Source: Todiramphus chloris collaris (Eukaryota; Chordata; Aves; Coraciiformes; Alcedinidae). Taken from it: 64,000 nucleotides of DNA. Location of the stretch: the NCBI GenBank assembly GCA_025345505.1, contig JANVCC010000152.1, positions 558,001 through 622,000 on the forward strand, in the 5' to 3' direction. The notes below the pieces were generated by a model. It saw only the letters and a program-made list of their open reading frames with translations. It had not been told where the DNA came from and searched no databases. The first letter of the stretch is position 1. Every line of letters begins with the position of its first letter. The position numbers and the translations under genes are program-made. Shown one piece after another: positions 25,208 through 35,870 of the stretch.

Positions 25208-25383
25208 TCACCTCACAAATACAAACATAAATCCCACAGACTTAATTAATATAATTTATAAATGTCTTCCTGTAATTTTTAGCAAGCACTAAGATATTGA
25301 AAATCAGAAGAGGTAATGATTGCTTTTGTAACAAAAAGTTCCCCAAGTACTAGCTAACAAATGGGTGAACTGTAGGCATCAAT

Positions 25384-25399
25384 AAAAAAAAAAAAAAAA
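25384..25399. repeat. Poly-A run (A16)
   Basis: Sixteen consecutive A residues after CATCAAT. Confidence 0.85.
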
Positions 25400-27057
25400 T
25401 TAAGAATATGTAACAGAAATAAAATAATACATTTCAGACGAATGGTGTTTCTGTACTGAGGGGAACACGTGTCTACAGAAAGGAAGATTATGGAGCATTA
25501 CTATAATGAAAGTAAAATTGTTTTGTGAGAGGAAGTTATTCCCCTTAAAAGTGCTGGTTTTTTACACTATTTTTCTATTGAATAGTACTTTAATGAGAAA
25601 TTGCATATTTTAAAAATAGTTTCTTTATATAATATTATATAGTGTATGAATATATATATATAAATAATATAATTAAATGTTTCTTTAGATAGTACTGTTT
25701 TTCTTATGGGAAACCAAAAACACCAAACCAAAAATTAAATTTCAGAGAGAAAGCTAGTATGTCTTTGAACTACAGCAGCTGTAAAAGCCAAAGGTTGCTT
25801 CTGGTTATTTCAACAAGAAAGTTCTTTATTTTCTGATGACAAGAAGTCCCAGTTTTACACTGGGAAGTGGGGTCTAGGAAAAGATATCTTGGAGACTGGC
25901 ATTTCATATCCTAGTTCACCATAGATAATCATGTGCATTCATTGTAATCAGAAGTTATCACCATCATGACATGACACATCATGACCTCCAGTGTGATACT
26001 TTATAACAGGATGTATGAGAAGCTTGATTTCATAGACATTTTTCATCTGTTAATGACAAATTAGGGGCATTTCTGAATTACTCATCTATAATCCCTGCAT
26101 ATGTTCAAGTCAAATCGATTTTGATGCCATGCAAGTTTCAAACTTAATACAAGTGAGCTTTTTGCTTTTGGACGTAACTAATGTCAGAGAATTTAAGTAA
26201 TAAAACTGAAATCAAGAAACGTTTGAATTTCATGACTGTTGGCAACACTTTCAAAGCAGTAAGTATACCAGACTCAGAGTAGCAAACGATTTATCAGACT
26301 TCATTTAAGAAAGTTTAAAAAAAAAGGAAAAAAACACAAAGCAGTGTTTCACTGTTGGTTTTGACTCTGCTAACTTGAATGCAGTTAAATTATGTATAGA
26401 TGCTGCAATGAAAATATAGAATTTCCTGGTTGCTATTCATATGTACATTTGCTATGTACAGGTTGCTATTTACTGTATTCATTCATGCTGATATATACAG
26501 AAAATATAATGGATTTAAGGAGAGACAAATGCCTGTTTGATAAAACCAACTGATTGCAAAGAGTATTTCTATATTGATGAGTTCATTAGCACTGGAACAT
26601 TCTATTTAAAAACCAATACATGTACTTTCATACTGGGATTAAAAATCAGCTTTGTTAGAGCAGCTCAGCAGTATGAATCAATACAGCCTCTGGTTCTCTA
26701 AATCTTCCTTGACAGTGAGACTTTTCCTCCTGTCATGAATGTCTCAATGGTGTAGTCACCTGCACCAACTCAGCTAAAAGGGTTTCTGAGTGCTTCAAGC
26801 CATTGCCCTCTGCAAGGATGGGATTCATCTCAGCCTAAAAACTCATCTGATGAATAACAAGGTTCATGAAATCCTCAGAGGGTGCCTTGTTCCACCTACT
26901 GTGGACAGAGCTTAGCAGAGCCTAAATTGTCATCTTAGGGCCTCCATCTTTCTCCACTGCTATGGACCTGGCCTAGATGTCTAGCATCTGCCTTTGGAGT
27001 GGTACTGGAGATAGTCTTTCCTGTTCTACATGCTGGTTACAATATTGTGAAAGTGAG

Positions 27058-27315
27058 TTTGAGGGACATAGGCTGAAACAAGAGAAGTTCAGACTGGATA
27101 CAAGGAAAACATTTGCCTAGAAGGACAGTCAAGAAGTGGAAGAGGTTGCCAAGAGATGTTACGTAGTCTCCAGCCTTAGAAATTTTCAAGGTCTGACTGT
27201 AGAAAACCCAGGGTAACCTTACCTGACCTCAGAGATGACACTTCTGTGAGCAGGAGGTTAGATTAGAGACCCCCTGAGGTCCTTTCCAACATGAATTATC
27301 TTTTAATTCTGTGAT
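27058..27315 (+). mobile_element. CR1 LINE 3' fragment, plus strand
   Basis: The sequence from GAGGGACATAGGCTG through AGTTCAGACTGGAT, the AAGTGGAAGAGGTTGCC block, GAGCAGGAGGTTAGATTAG and CCTGAGGTCCTTTCC to an AATTCTGTGAT tail follows the order of a CR1 3' end. It belongs to a subfamily different from the 29974-30426 copy, judging by its GAGGTTAGATTAGAGACC block. The copy is 5'-truncated to about 260 bp and moderately diverged. Confidence 0.9.
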
Positions 27316-28334
27316 AGTTATCCAATATTATCTTTGTACCAGAGTCCCTTGATGGCATTTGGGGGGTTTCAGAGTGAAAATGAAGCTCGATTAACTCTGT
27401 AGGATTTTTGCCTTTAATTCCTGTTTGGAAGTATCAAGGATTTCATACCAGTGCCTGCTCAGCATCTGTTGAGGAGGGACATGACCACGGAGGGACTTTG
27501 AGCTTATTACAAAACAGCAATGAAGCATAAAATGTGGATTTAACTCACTTTCTTGTTCAGTCCATCTTTAAGTAGTATCTTAATCTTCAGGAGCTTACAG
27601 ATATTCTATGATGAGTCCTGCAAGAAAATACAGAACTCTGAAGTCAAACTGTAATTTCTCCAAATGACTCTTTTTTTATTTTTCCATTATTTCCTTTGCT
27701 TATTTTACCCTATCTGGTAGATTCTGCTTGACTGACAATAGCTAGGAAAGAGGAGAAGACTCATGAAATACCTCTTCAGTTTGATTGTCAGAGGCAACTG
27801 CAGTTGCTATCTTGACTTAATGCATGTGAGTTCTTGGCCACCTCAAAGGGAGACAGAAGAATGTAGGACATGGATGCAATGGAAAGATAATGCAGTGGGT
27901 GTCTGCATGTGGGAATGATGCTGTACATTCTCCTGGAGTTTCAGTGTCAGCACCACCAGCAGTGATGGCTTCGGGGCCAGGTTCCGTGCCTGCTTAAAAC
28001 ATGGCACGTTGGCTCTCTGGGATAGGGAGGGCATCCAAGCCAGCTGCAATGTGCTGCCACAGCCCCTTGGAGCACAGTCAGCAAATCTGCATCCTTGAAA
28101 AAGCAGAAGAACTTGAAAGAAGATATTGGTATCTAAGAGGCAAAATCAGTTTAGCACGATTAAAAAATGATTAGGCATTTATATGAATAAGAATATGCGT
28201 TGTAATTACGCTAACTAGGCTAAAAATTATAGGGCAAACAGCCTTTATTTCAGATATAAGATGATCGCCAGCTGGGGACAGACAGTGTTTTCATCTCATG
28301 GTATAATAGTACACAATCAGGTGCATTATGTGGG
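27316..28334. other. Unique non-coding stretch
   Basis: No gene or transposon could be supported. The longest frame is 68 codons on the minus strand at 27843-28049, without recognisable homology. Confidence 0.6.
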
Positions 28335-28432
28335 TATTTTACCTTCCTGTGAAACATCTGGCATGAGACACTGTCAGAGACAGGATGCTAGACTAGATGG
28401 ACTATTTATCTGTTCTGGTCCATAATTCTTAT
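28335..28432 (+). mobile_element. Old reptile-type CR1/L3-like 3' end, plus strand
   Basis: GAAACATCTGGCATGAGACACTGTCAGAGACAGGAT followed by GCTAGACTAGATGGAC, a CTGTTCTGGTCC block and a final ATTCTTAT matches the 3' end of the ancient CR1 lineage common in turtles and crocodilians, where the block ends GGTCTGACCCAGTATGGC and ATTCTTATGTTC. Divergence is visibly higher than in the avian-specific copies. Only about 100 bp is kept. Confidence 0.8.
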
Positions 28433-29973
28433 ACCACTTTAGCTTACAGATTTAACTGATTGCTTGAGAATATGTATAAAATTGTAGGGAAGGGGAGAGA
28501 GATGTTATTTCTAATTGAAGAACTTGCTATCTTTCACCACCTGTTGTTTGTACATAAGATGATAGGGTTCCAATCACAAGATTAATGTCCAATTTAGAGT
28601 TGGAAAATATCAGCAAATCTGTCTGATTCTCTTATTTTAAACCCTTTCATGATCCTCAGAAATATTTTACAGTGCCAAGAACAATTTCAAAAATAAACCA
28701 GAGGCCTTAAAAAAAAACAACTTCAAAAGCTGCATCTGTCATTTTCTTATGCAAAACTTTCCTTGTAGATTCATGAATAACTTTCGTTATGTAATTGCTG
28801 TAAAATTTATGGGGGTTCTGATTAAATTGATTTTTTTGTTTTCACATTATATGACTGAAACATTTCTAATTGATGTGCTGAATAAAAGTGCAGAGGTACA
28901 AATCTGGGCCCCACCCTAACTATCTCCAACATAATATTATGCTCTATACTAATTGCTAATTGCTACATTCCTTTTTTTTTTTTCTTCTTTATGTATTCCC
29001 ACTCAGAATGCTCACTGGAAAATGTTTACTTTCTGTTAGAAAGTAACAACCTACAAACTTATTAAATTATAGTTGCAATTCCATAGGTATTACCTCCTCT
29101 TCCATAAAAATGGATTTATCTTTAAACCAATTTATCCATCAAAAAAAAATGAAATTTCAACTACCTTAAAGAATACTTGCTCTGCTAGCATTTGACAACC
29201 ATTTGTAATGCACTTCGTGGATCAGGAATAGAGCCCAGGTCCTCCTTCCATTAACCCCTCAAAATTTGCTAAGATTAGCCAGATGCTTCCAGATTCTTGA
29301 ATGGTTTCAGGTTTTGCCGAGGGATCAGGCTTCTGTGAAACCACTTACACTCTCTGACTAGTTTCCTGAATGCTACTGCAGATAAACAGAAAGCACCATA
29401 ATTAATCATTCCTATGCCTACCTAACTCTAGCCATTTAAAAGTTAGGTAAAGTGAGTCACCTATGTTTCATCATAATCAGAGGGGCAAGACAGGAACTTC
29501 CAGAGCAGAAATCAAGCCACATTAGCAGGAACACCTACAATAGTGGGGTACATCCAAGAAGGAAATACTTCTCTACTCCTTTCCTGGAGATTAGCCAGAA
29601 TAACTCCACATCTGAAATGACTCCAAATAATTGCACATAGGAAACTATTTTTGATGGCTAACATTATATAAGAAAAATAACAACCACTAATATTAAAACT
29701 TCCTGATCTGTCTGGTTTTTTGTTGTTTTGGGGTTTTTTCTGTAGTCATCGTTTATTATTCCTCTTAAGATATCCAGCTGTATGCTTAAATCTTTCCTTC
29801 CAAGACTTTGCAACTGTGCCTGAAGCTGAAGATACCTTATTTTTCTTTCTTGCATAGAAGAAATACTGAATTTGTAAATTATTTTAATATTTTATTGACA
29901 TCTAACAGTATGTTGAATATTTAATGGCCATCATATTCTAGGAGAAAGCATCATAATTTATTAGACTTTACCT
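28433..29973. other. Unique AT-rich stretch with a possible SINE trace
   Basis: No gene is visible. A T12 run is at about 28972-28983. At 29206-29262 a GTGGATCAGGAATAGAGCCCAGG block resembles the middle of a MIR SINE in reverse orientation; it is too short to call firmly. Confidence 0.55.
29206..29262 (-). mobile_element. Possible MIR-like SINE fragment
   Basis: GGATCAGGAATAGAGCCCAGGTCC matches, with differences, the reverse-complement MIR region around its B box (gagccgggattcgaacccagg). Flanking MIR sequence is not convincing on either side. Confidence 0.35.
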
Positions 29974-30426
29974 TCTATGATCAGAGGGCTGGGGCACCTC
30001 TCCTATGGGGACAGACTGAGAGAGTTGGGGTTGTCCAGTCTGGAAAAAAGAAGGCTCTGGGGAGACCTTATTGTGGCCTTCCAGTATCTGAAGGGGGCCT
30101 ACAAGAAAGCTGGGGAGGGACTTTTTAGGCTGTTGGGCAGTGATAGGACTAGAGGGAATGGATTAAAACTAGAGATAGGTTGATTCAGGTTGGACATTAG
30201 GAAGAATTTCTTTACCATGAAGGTGGTGAGACACTGAACAGGTTTCCCAGAGAGGTGGTGGAAGTCCCATCCTTGAAAGTTTTTAAGAACAGGCTGGATG
30301 GGGCTCTGAGAAACCTGCTCTAGTGGGAGGTGTCCCTGCCCATGGCAGGGCGGTTGGAACTAGATGATCTTTAAGGTCCCTTCCAACCCTGACAATTCTA
30401 TGATTCTACGATTCTATGATTCTGTA
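29974..30426 (+). mobile_element. CR1 LINE 3' end with octamer tail, plus strand
   Basis: This is a clean 5'-truncated copy. It encodes [49 protein letters not shown] and SDRTRGNGLKL in one frame (29977-30183), which is the ORF2 C-terminus, then a premature stop. The 3' untranslated part follows (TGGAACTAGATGATCTTTAAGGTCCCTTCCAACCCTGAC in outline) and ends in four octamers of the ATTCTATG type. The good frame and intact tail make it one of the better preserved elements here. No target site duplication is evident, as is usual for CR1. Confidence 0.97.
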
Positions 30427-32230
30427 AGAATTTTCACAAGTTACCAATTTTCCAGGTATAAAAAAGACTCCAGTTTTACTATGATAAAAATTAATTTTAA
30501 ATTATTTTTACCTCTTTTTCTCTTTTAATGATGGTTTCAACCTTAGGAGAGCATATTAACTTTTTCTCCAAATGAACAAAATAAAATGGAGAGAAATTCA
30601 CCTCGGACTTACTATTTTCTATATCCAACACATGCCTTGAGGAAAAGGAATTTTGATATTTTAGTCTGAAAAAGAAAAAAACTGTCCTTCCCACACATTT
30701 ACCAGTTTAAGAGACAACCACTGAGAGAAAATAAACACTCTGAAGACTGAACCAATAAAATGGTGAGCCAGCAGTAGGTTTCTAAACTTCTTTCGAAAAT
30801 AATTCACACAATATAGTTTAAGTAAATAAATAAATACCTGTTAAAATACCCTGTCCTCATATGTTAATAACACCTTCAGACAGACAATTTTGGGAAGTAC
30901 TGTAGCTTAAAAATATTCAAATATTGATTTTTAAATTTTTTAAGCTTAATGAAAATCTGTTTCTATTTAATAAATACTAAGTTAAAATATATTTTATAAA
31001 GACTGGGTGTGAATTATTTCATGACTACATTTTTTTTTCTTCAGTCAGCTTTTTGAGCAAATCAAAGAATCTGCTAGTGTATTCTTCAAGAAAAGGTCTC
31101 TAAATCAACATTTGAGATAAAATGAGTGGAAGGTCTTCCATTTTGGAGAGGGATGAGAAATATTTCAGGTCTCATGGTTGAAAAAATAATTTCTGATTAT
31201 GCTTAGTAAAGAACTCAGGAATACATTTATTTTTATATTACAATTCATATTTTTTCCTTTGATTTATCAACAAGGTAAGGAAAGGCTGTTGGGTTTTGGC
31301 TACTCTTGGAAGACTGCACAAGATAATGGTAAAATCTTGTTTAACATTCAGAAGAAGAAAAAAGTATTACCAATCTGTAAAAAGTTGTAAAAGTGCTTAA
31401 AGAAACATACCCTGAAGTGGCATAAAGTATTGAAACCAATAGAACTGCCAATTTCCATTAAGTGAGCACAGAACTGGAGACACCAAATCCAGCAAAATCC
31501 TGATAAATAGATCTTGTTTAGAGTCTTAGCAATCCAAACGCCTGTGTAGGATCTCTGTATCAGCTGGAGTTGTGTGTTATCTGGCATACTTTCTTTTAAC
31601 AGACCTATGAAAATGCATGGATTCGAATACAGTAAAGCTATTACCTTTATTCATGCACATTTATGTATAAATGCATATATGTATGTTTTCAAAGATAAAT
31701 AATATTAATTTTGTTGACATTCCTGCAGTATTTATATGTTGGATACCTTTTTCCTAGCATTTGTTTCCTGATCTTAATTTATAATATTTGCAGAGATCGA
31801 GATCACTTTTCACCAAAAGATCCATTGGTACTGTTGAAGGCCATCAGATAATGCAAAAACAAAAACATACAATGTTCTTTAAAAGCACAGATATTTACAT
31901 CCCTATATATTTACCACTTAGCTGGAGAGTCCATCAAAAACCCACTTATAACCCTTGCCATTCCTGAGAAAGCTGAGTATCTTCTGATTTCATTCAGCTC
32001 ATTATAGATTCTGGAGTTGAGAGCTCTGTACGTTTAGCATCAGCAAGTTTATCCAAGTGCCTAACTAGAGACTTCAGATTTTGCCTTTTACGTAACAATT
32101 AGAAGGTGCCCTGCTTTCTGCTGAGATCCTGGAACAGCATCTTCTGCAAATGAAGTAGCCCTAAGGGTGACCATTGTTGCATTTGGGGAATTAGAATACA
32201 GCCTTGACATTTTGTTTGTAACCCTTTTCA
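30427..32230. other. Unique AT-rich non-coding stretch
   Basis: No gene, RNA gene or transposon could be supported. Frames reach at most 79 codons, without motifs. Confidence 0.65.
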
Positions 32231-32310
32231 TTCACAGAATCACAGAAAAGTTAAAGATGGAAAAGACCTCTGGAGGTCATCTGGTCCATGCTGCTTTTCT
32301 CAATTCTGTC
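32231..32310 (-). mobile_element. CR1 LINE 3'-end fragment, minus strand
   Basis: TTCACAGAATCACAGAAAAG and the GATGGAAAAGACCTCTGGAGG block with TCATCTGGTCCATGCTGCTTT are the reverse complement of a CR1 3' end. Similarity disappears after about 80 bp, so this is a very short or strongly decayed copy. Confidence 0.8.
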
Positions 32311-35300
32311 CCTGATAACAACTTGGCACCCGTCTATTCAAAAGTCCAGCTACTCTCATTTTGGAAGAAAGGCTTAGAAGTCAAAGGTCACTGTCACTGA
32401 TGTCCCCTACCATCCTTGACAGACTGCTGGATGGCCTGGGGTTACCTTGTCTGTCCAGTAGCAAGCCAAGTTGGGAGGGTTAACACCCAGGAATTCCTCC
32501 ATATGATGCTGCAGGAATAATTAGGCCAAGTTATTCCTCGGTATTGGGTCAATAACTTTTCTGCCTTCACAATGCACAACTCACAGAACAAGGCTGGGCT
32601 CCTCAGCTGAAACAAGGCAGAAAACAGCTGAAACTGCCATCTAATTTAAAAGCAACTAATGAACAGCTATCAAGCAGTGACTTTCTGCCATTACTACCTT
32701 TGATTCAAATAAATGAACTAATGCAGATAGGGTCTATTTCTCAATGCCAGACATTTAAGCTCAAGCAATCACTCTTTTAAGCTTGTCTGGAAGAACAGTC
32801 TTAACTCTGATCTCTGGCAAGCGCAAATGAGCAACAACTCCACTGAAGTCCACAGACACGCTGGTGCAGAACTGGAATGGAAACGAGAGTGAGCTGGCAT
32901 GTATGCTGTCAGTATTTGCCTGCTATCAACAAGAGAGTACAACTGCACCAACAGCCGCGAGCTCGTATGCTTGTAATGGTTTAACTTGAAGAGTATTTTA
33001 ATGACCGTTGCAATGCTGTGTGCCCTCAGAGGCAGTTGATGTGCCAGAAGAATTTGTGTCAGCTCAGGCAATAGCATATTCATTACAAAAGCAGGGGGAG
33101 AAAATAGTTCACAGCCAGGTGTAGCTGCTCAAACACATGTGCTTACTGCTGTATTTGACTTATATTAACTAATACTTCATTTTCTTACCAGGAAAGCCAA
33201 AGACTAGATGCAGCATAGGTGAGTGTCACCTGCATTAAAAAAGCTTCCAAACCTTTCAGCCCTCTGAAGAACTAATCAACTTATTTTATTGCTTTTCCCA
33301 TTAGGGACTGATGATAGCAAATGCTGTACTCTCTTGCAACACAACAGCATGGAACCCTCCATACAGTTTAAATGGCATTGGAGAAACTCTTTCTAAGTGG
33401 AAAAAAAAACCAAAAAAAAAACCCAAAAAATGAAGTGTTTCTGTCTCAAAAAGCAGGCAGGCAAATATGGCAATTTCTTACTGAACAATTCTACTTACAG
33501 AATATAGTTGGAGTCATCTGCTTACTCCAGTAACTAGAGGGTTTTTTTATTATTTTGTTCCTGTTATCCTGCTGCTCCAATGCAGTTAAAAGAAAGAACT
33601 CTGAATCATGCTCCATTTTGTGCAACATAAACAGAATTTATGCTGCAGTTACTAAGTCAGATTCTGCCTGCAGTCATACCTTCTAACTCCCATGAAGAAA
33701 GCAAGTTGAGTACAGCTGAACTCAGAGTACAGCCTCTGGAACCTTTGTTGCCAGAAGCAAAGCAAGATCCAGGGAGAACCCAACTTGACTTCCTACAAGG
33801 TTGAGTCTATCCTGGTAGCCCTGCTACAGCCAAGTGGTGGATGCTTTATAATAAAAAAACAAAGGGAGGTATGTCAGCAGCTTTGTAGGATAGGAATTTA
33901 CAACAGCAGAAAAGGGTTCCAACTCTCTCAAAGAGTGTTTTCTAAGAAGTATATATGTTTCCCTCTAATGAGTGGGAGCCTTACAGCCACTTCTGTTGTC
34001 TATTCTAAAAAGGTAATGTATATTTCCAACATTTTGGTCTACCTCTGACTGTGAGAAAGCTATAACTTAGGGCTTGTCAACACAGGGAAATATCTTTGTG
34101 AATGTAAAGAGGTTATTTGTTCTCTGACCATGAATGAATCAAGATCATGAACTACATTCAGTTTCTTCTCCTCTGTCTGCTCCAGCAAGTCACTTACAAA
34201 ATAATTACAACAGTCCTAAAGGAAATTAAACCTGTCATTTATTATTTGAGAATCCTACATATCCTTAAATCAGGTATCTAAGTTAGAAGGCTGGTATTGA
34301 TAGACTTTCCAGATATTTAACATGGAGACAAAACATTCATGTCAGTCTATTCCTGATACAAAATGGTCTCTGAATAAACCTATTACTCTACTAGCTGTAA
34401 AGAGCACTTCTGGCTTACGTGCCTTGGTAAGGCCTAAAGTTAGATGTGATGAAACTGAAAGCATTTCTGCAAGCAGCTGTTCCAGAAGGGTTTGTTTCAT
34501 AATACCCAGCATCCCTCAAAACAATGCTGTTGTCCACAGGTGTGGTTTCAGATGTGTCCACAATCTCATGCTGGTCAATGTATATGTACATTATGGTCCC
34601 TCTCTTTCTGAAAGGCAACACTGGTGACCATGAGACACTGCAACTGATGGCTTGGGAGCTCATCTGAGTGAACAGTAACCCTACAGAACAAAAAATCTGT
34701 TTTTCATTTGAGTAAGATCCCTGTACAGACTCATCACCCTGTCAAACCAGAGCTGGAACTGGCACAAAGAAAGAAGTGAGGAAGATCTCACTGTCATCTG
34801 TGGAGGACAAGACTATCTTTCTGGGTGCCAGCCAGACTTGGATAAGCTCAAAACAACAGTGAAACTTCCTCCAGAAGCTCTGGAAGAGAGCCAGGTCAGA
34901 AAGCTAAGATTTTGAGAATGCTCGATATGTCATTTTAAATTCTTACTAGCTCTGTCTTTACATATAAAGACTTTTACTTAAATAACCTTCTTTAAATTTC
35001 TTTTTTTTTCTTATTTTTCCTTCTTTTTTTTTTCTTTTCTGTTGCAGAGAACTTTGGGCACAAGACACTGTAAAGAGGGATGAACAAGAACTTTAAAAGC
35101 TTGAGATGGCTCCTATCTTGAAAGCTTTAGCCTGGTGGACTATCCAAGGAGAAGTAAAAAAGCAACAGAAGAAATAGGTTAAAAAATACTAGACCTGACA
35201 AGCAAATTTCTTTGTGTCTCTCATCCATGTGGGCTTTTTAAAACTGACTGCAAAGTGGCTGCTGTGGCTGCAGGTTATAACTGCAGAGTTGCACAACCCA

Positions 35301-35330
35301 CACTGAGACTTTCCCTCACACCATACTATA
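32311..35330. other. Unique non-coding stretch
   Basis: No gene is visible. An A-rich run with C interruptions is at 33401-33430. A long pyrimidine tract ending in GTTGCAG is at 35000-35047. The longest frames are 104 codons (minus strand, 32769-33083) and 101 codons (plus strand, 34322-34627), neither recognisable. Confidence 0.6.
35000..35047 (+). repeat. Pyrimidine-rich tract ending in a splice-acceptor-like CAG
   Basis: A T-rich/C-interrupted tract of about 40 bp ends TTTTCTGTTGCAG before AGAACTTTGGGC. This matches a vertebrate 3' splice site by sequence alone. No coding exon follows that I can recognise. Confidence 0.5.
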
Positions 35331-35379
35331 CAGAATCATAGAATACCAGTTTGGAAGGGACCTCAATGATCATATGGTC
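35331..35379 (-). mobile_element. Older CR1, 3' tail part (split by a nested CR1)
   Basis: CAGAATCATAGAATACCAGTTTGG and the AAGGGACCTCAATGATCATATGGTC block form a minus-strand CR1 3' end. The expected next block (CCAACCTTTCTTGG in this subfamily) is found 341 bp further on at 35721, so 35380-35720 was inserted inside this copy. Confidence 0.9.
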
Positions 35380-35720
35380 AGAATCATAAAATGGTTAGAA
35401 GGGACATTTAAAGGTCATGTAGCTCACACCCTCTGTAGTAAGCAGGGACATCTTCAACTAGATCAGGTTGCTCAGAGCCCTGTCCAACCTGACCTTGAAT
35501 GTTTCCAGAGATGGACCATCTACCACCTCTCTCTGAGCAACCTGTTTCAGTGCTTCACCACCCTCACTGTAAAAATGTTCTTCCTTAGATCTAGTCTAAA
35601 TCTACCCTCTTTTAGTTTAAAACCATTAACCTTTATCCTGTAACAACAGGCCCTGCTAAAAAGAGTGTCCCCATCTTTCTTATAGACCCCCTTCAAGTAC
35701 TGAAAGGCCACAGTAAGGTC
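35380..35720 (-). mobile_element. Younger CR1 nested in an older CR1, minus strand
   Basis: A complete 3' end (AGAATCATAAAATGGTTAGAAGGGACATTTAAAGG) starts abruptly inside the older copy. It runs through the usual blocks (AGCAGGGACATCTTCAACTAG, GTTGCTCAGAGCC, GACCTTGAATGTTTCC) to CAGTAAGGTC at 35720, where CR1 similarity of this subfamily stops and the older copy resumes. GGTC occurs both just before the insertion (35376-35379) and at its end (35717-35720), fitting a 4-bp duplication or microhomology. Confidence 0.92.
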
Positions 35721-35870
35721 CAACCTTTCTTGGGAAAAGCACGGTCTAGATCAGATGGCCCAGCACCCTGTGCAGCTGAACCTTAAAAGTGTCCAGTGGT
35801 GGGGACTCCATCACTTCCCTGGGGAGATTATTCCAATGGCTGATTGCTCTTGTTGTGAAAAATTTTCCTC
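35721..35870 (-). mobile_element. Older CR1, second part after the nested insertion
   Basis: CAACCTTTCTTGGGAAAAGC, the CAGATGGCCCAGCACCCTG block, CTTAAAAGTGTCCAGTGGTGGGG and GGGGAGATTATTCCAATGGC to AAAATTTTCCTC continue the CR1 begun at 35331-35379 in the same minus orientation. It is 5'-truncated near 35870. Confidence 0.9.

Larger units (their letters stand above)
19890..27057. other. Unique AT-rich non-coding stretch
   Basis: No gene is visible. It holds an A20 run at 23843-23862, a CA-rich simple stretch at 25170-25207, an A16 run at 25384-25399, an AT-rich patch at 25630-25675, a perfect 10-bp hairpin at 22185-22211, and a weak LINE-like coding trace on the minus strand at 22618-22830 that I cannot confirm. 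Confidence 0.6.

Noticed and set aside
26640..27057. Upstream extension of the plus-strand CR1 at 27058
   Set aside because: No conserved ORF2 words are readable in this stretch, and similarity stops near 27,058.
33401..33430. A-rich stretch as a retrogene tail
   Set aside because: The run is interrupted by C, and no retrocopied gene is recognisable upstream on either strand.
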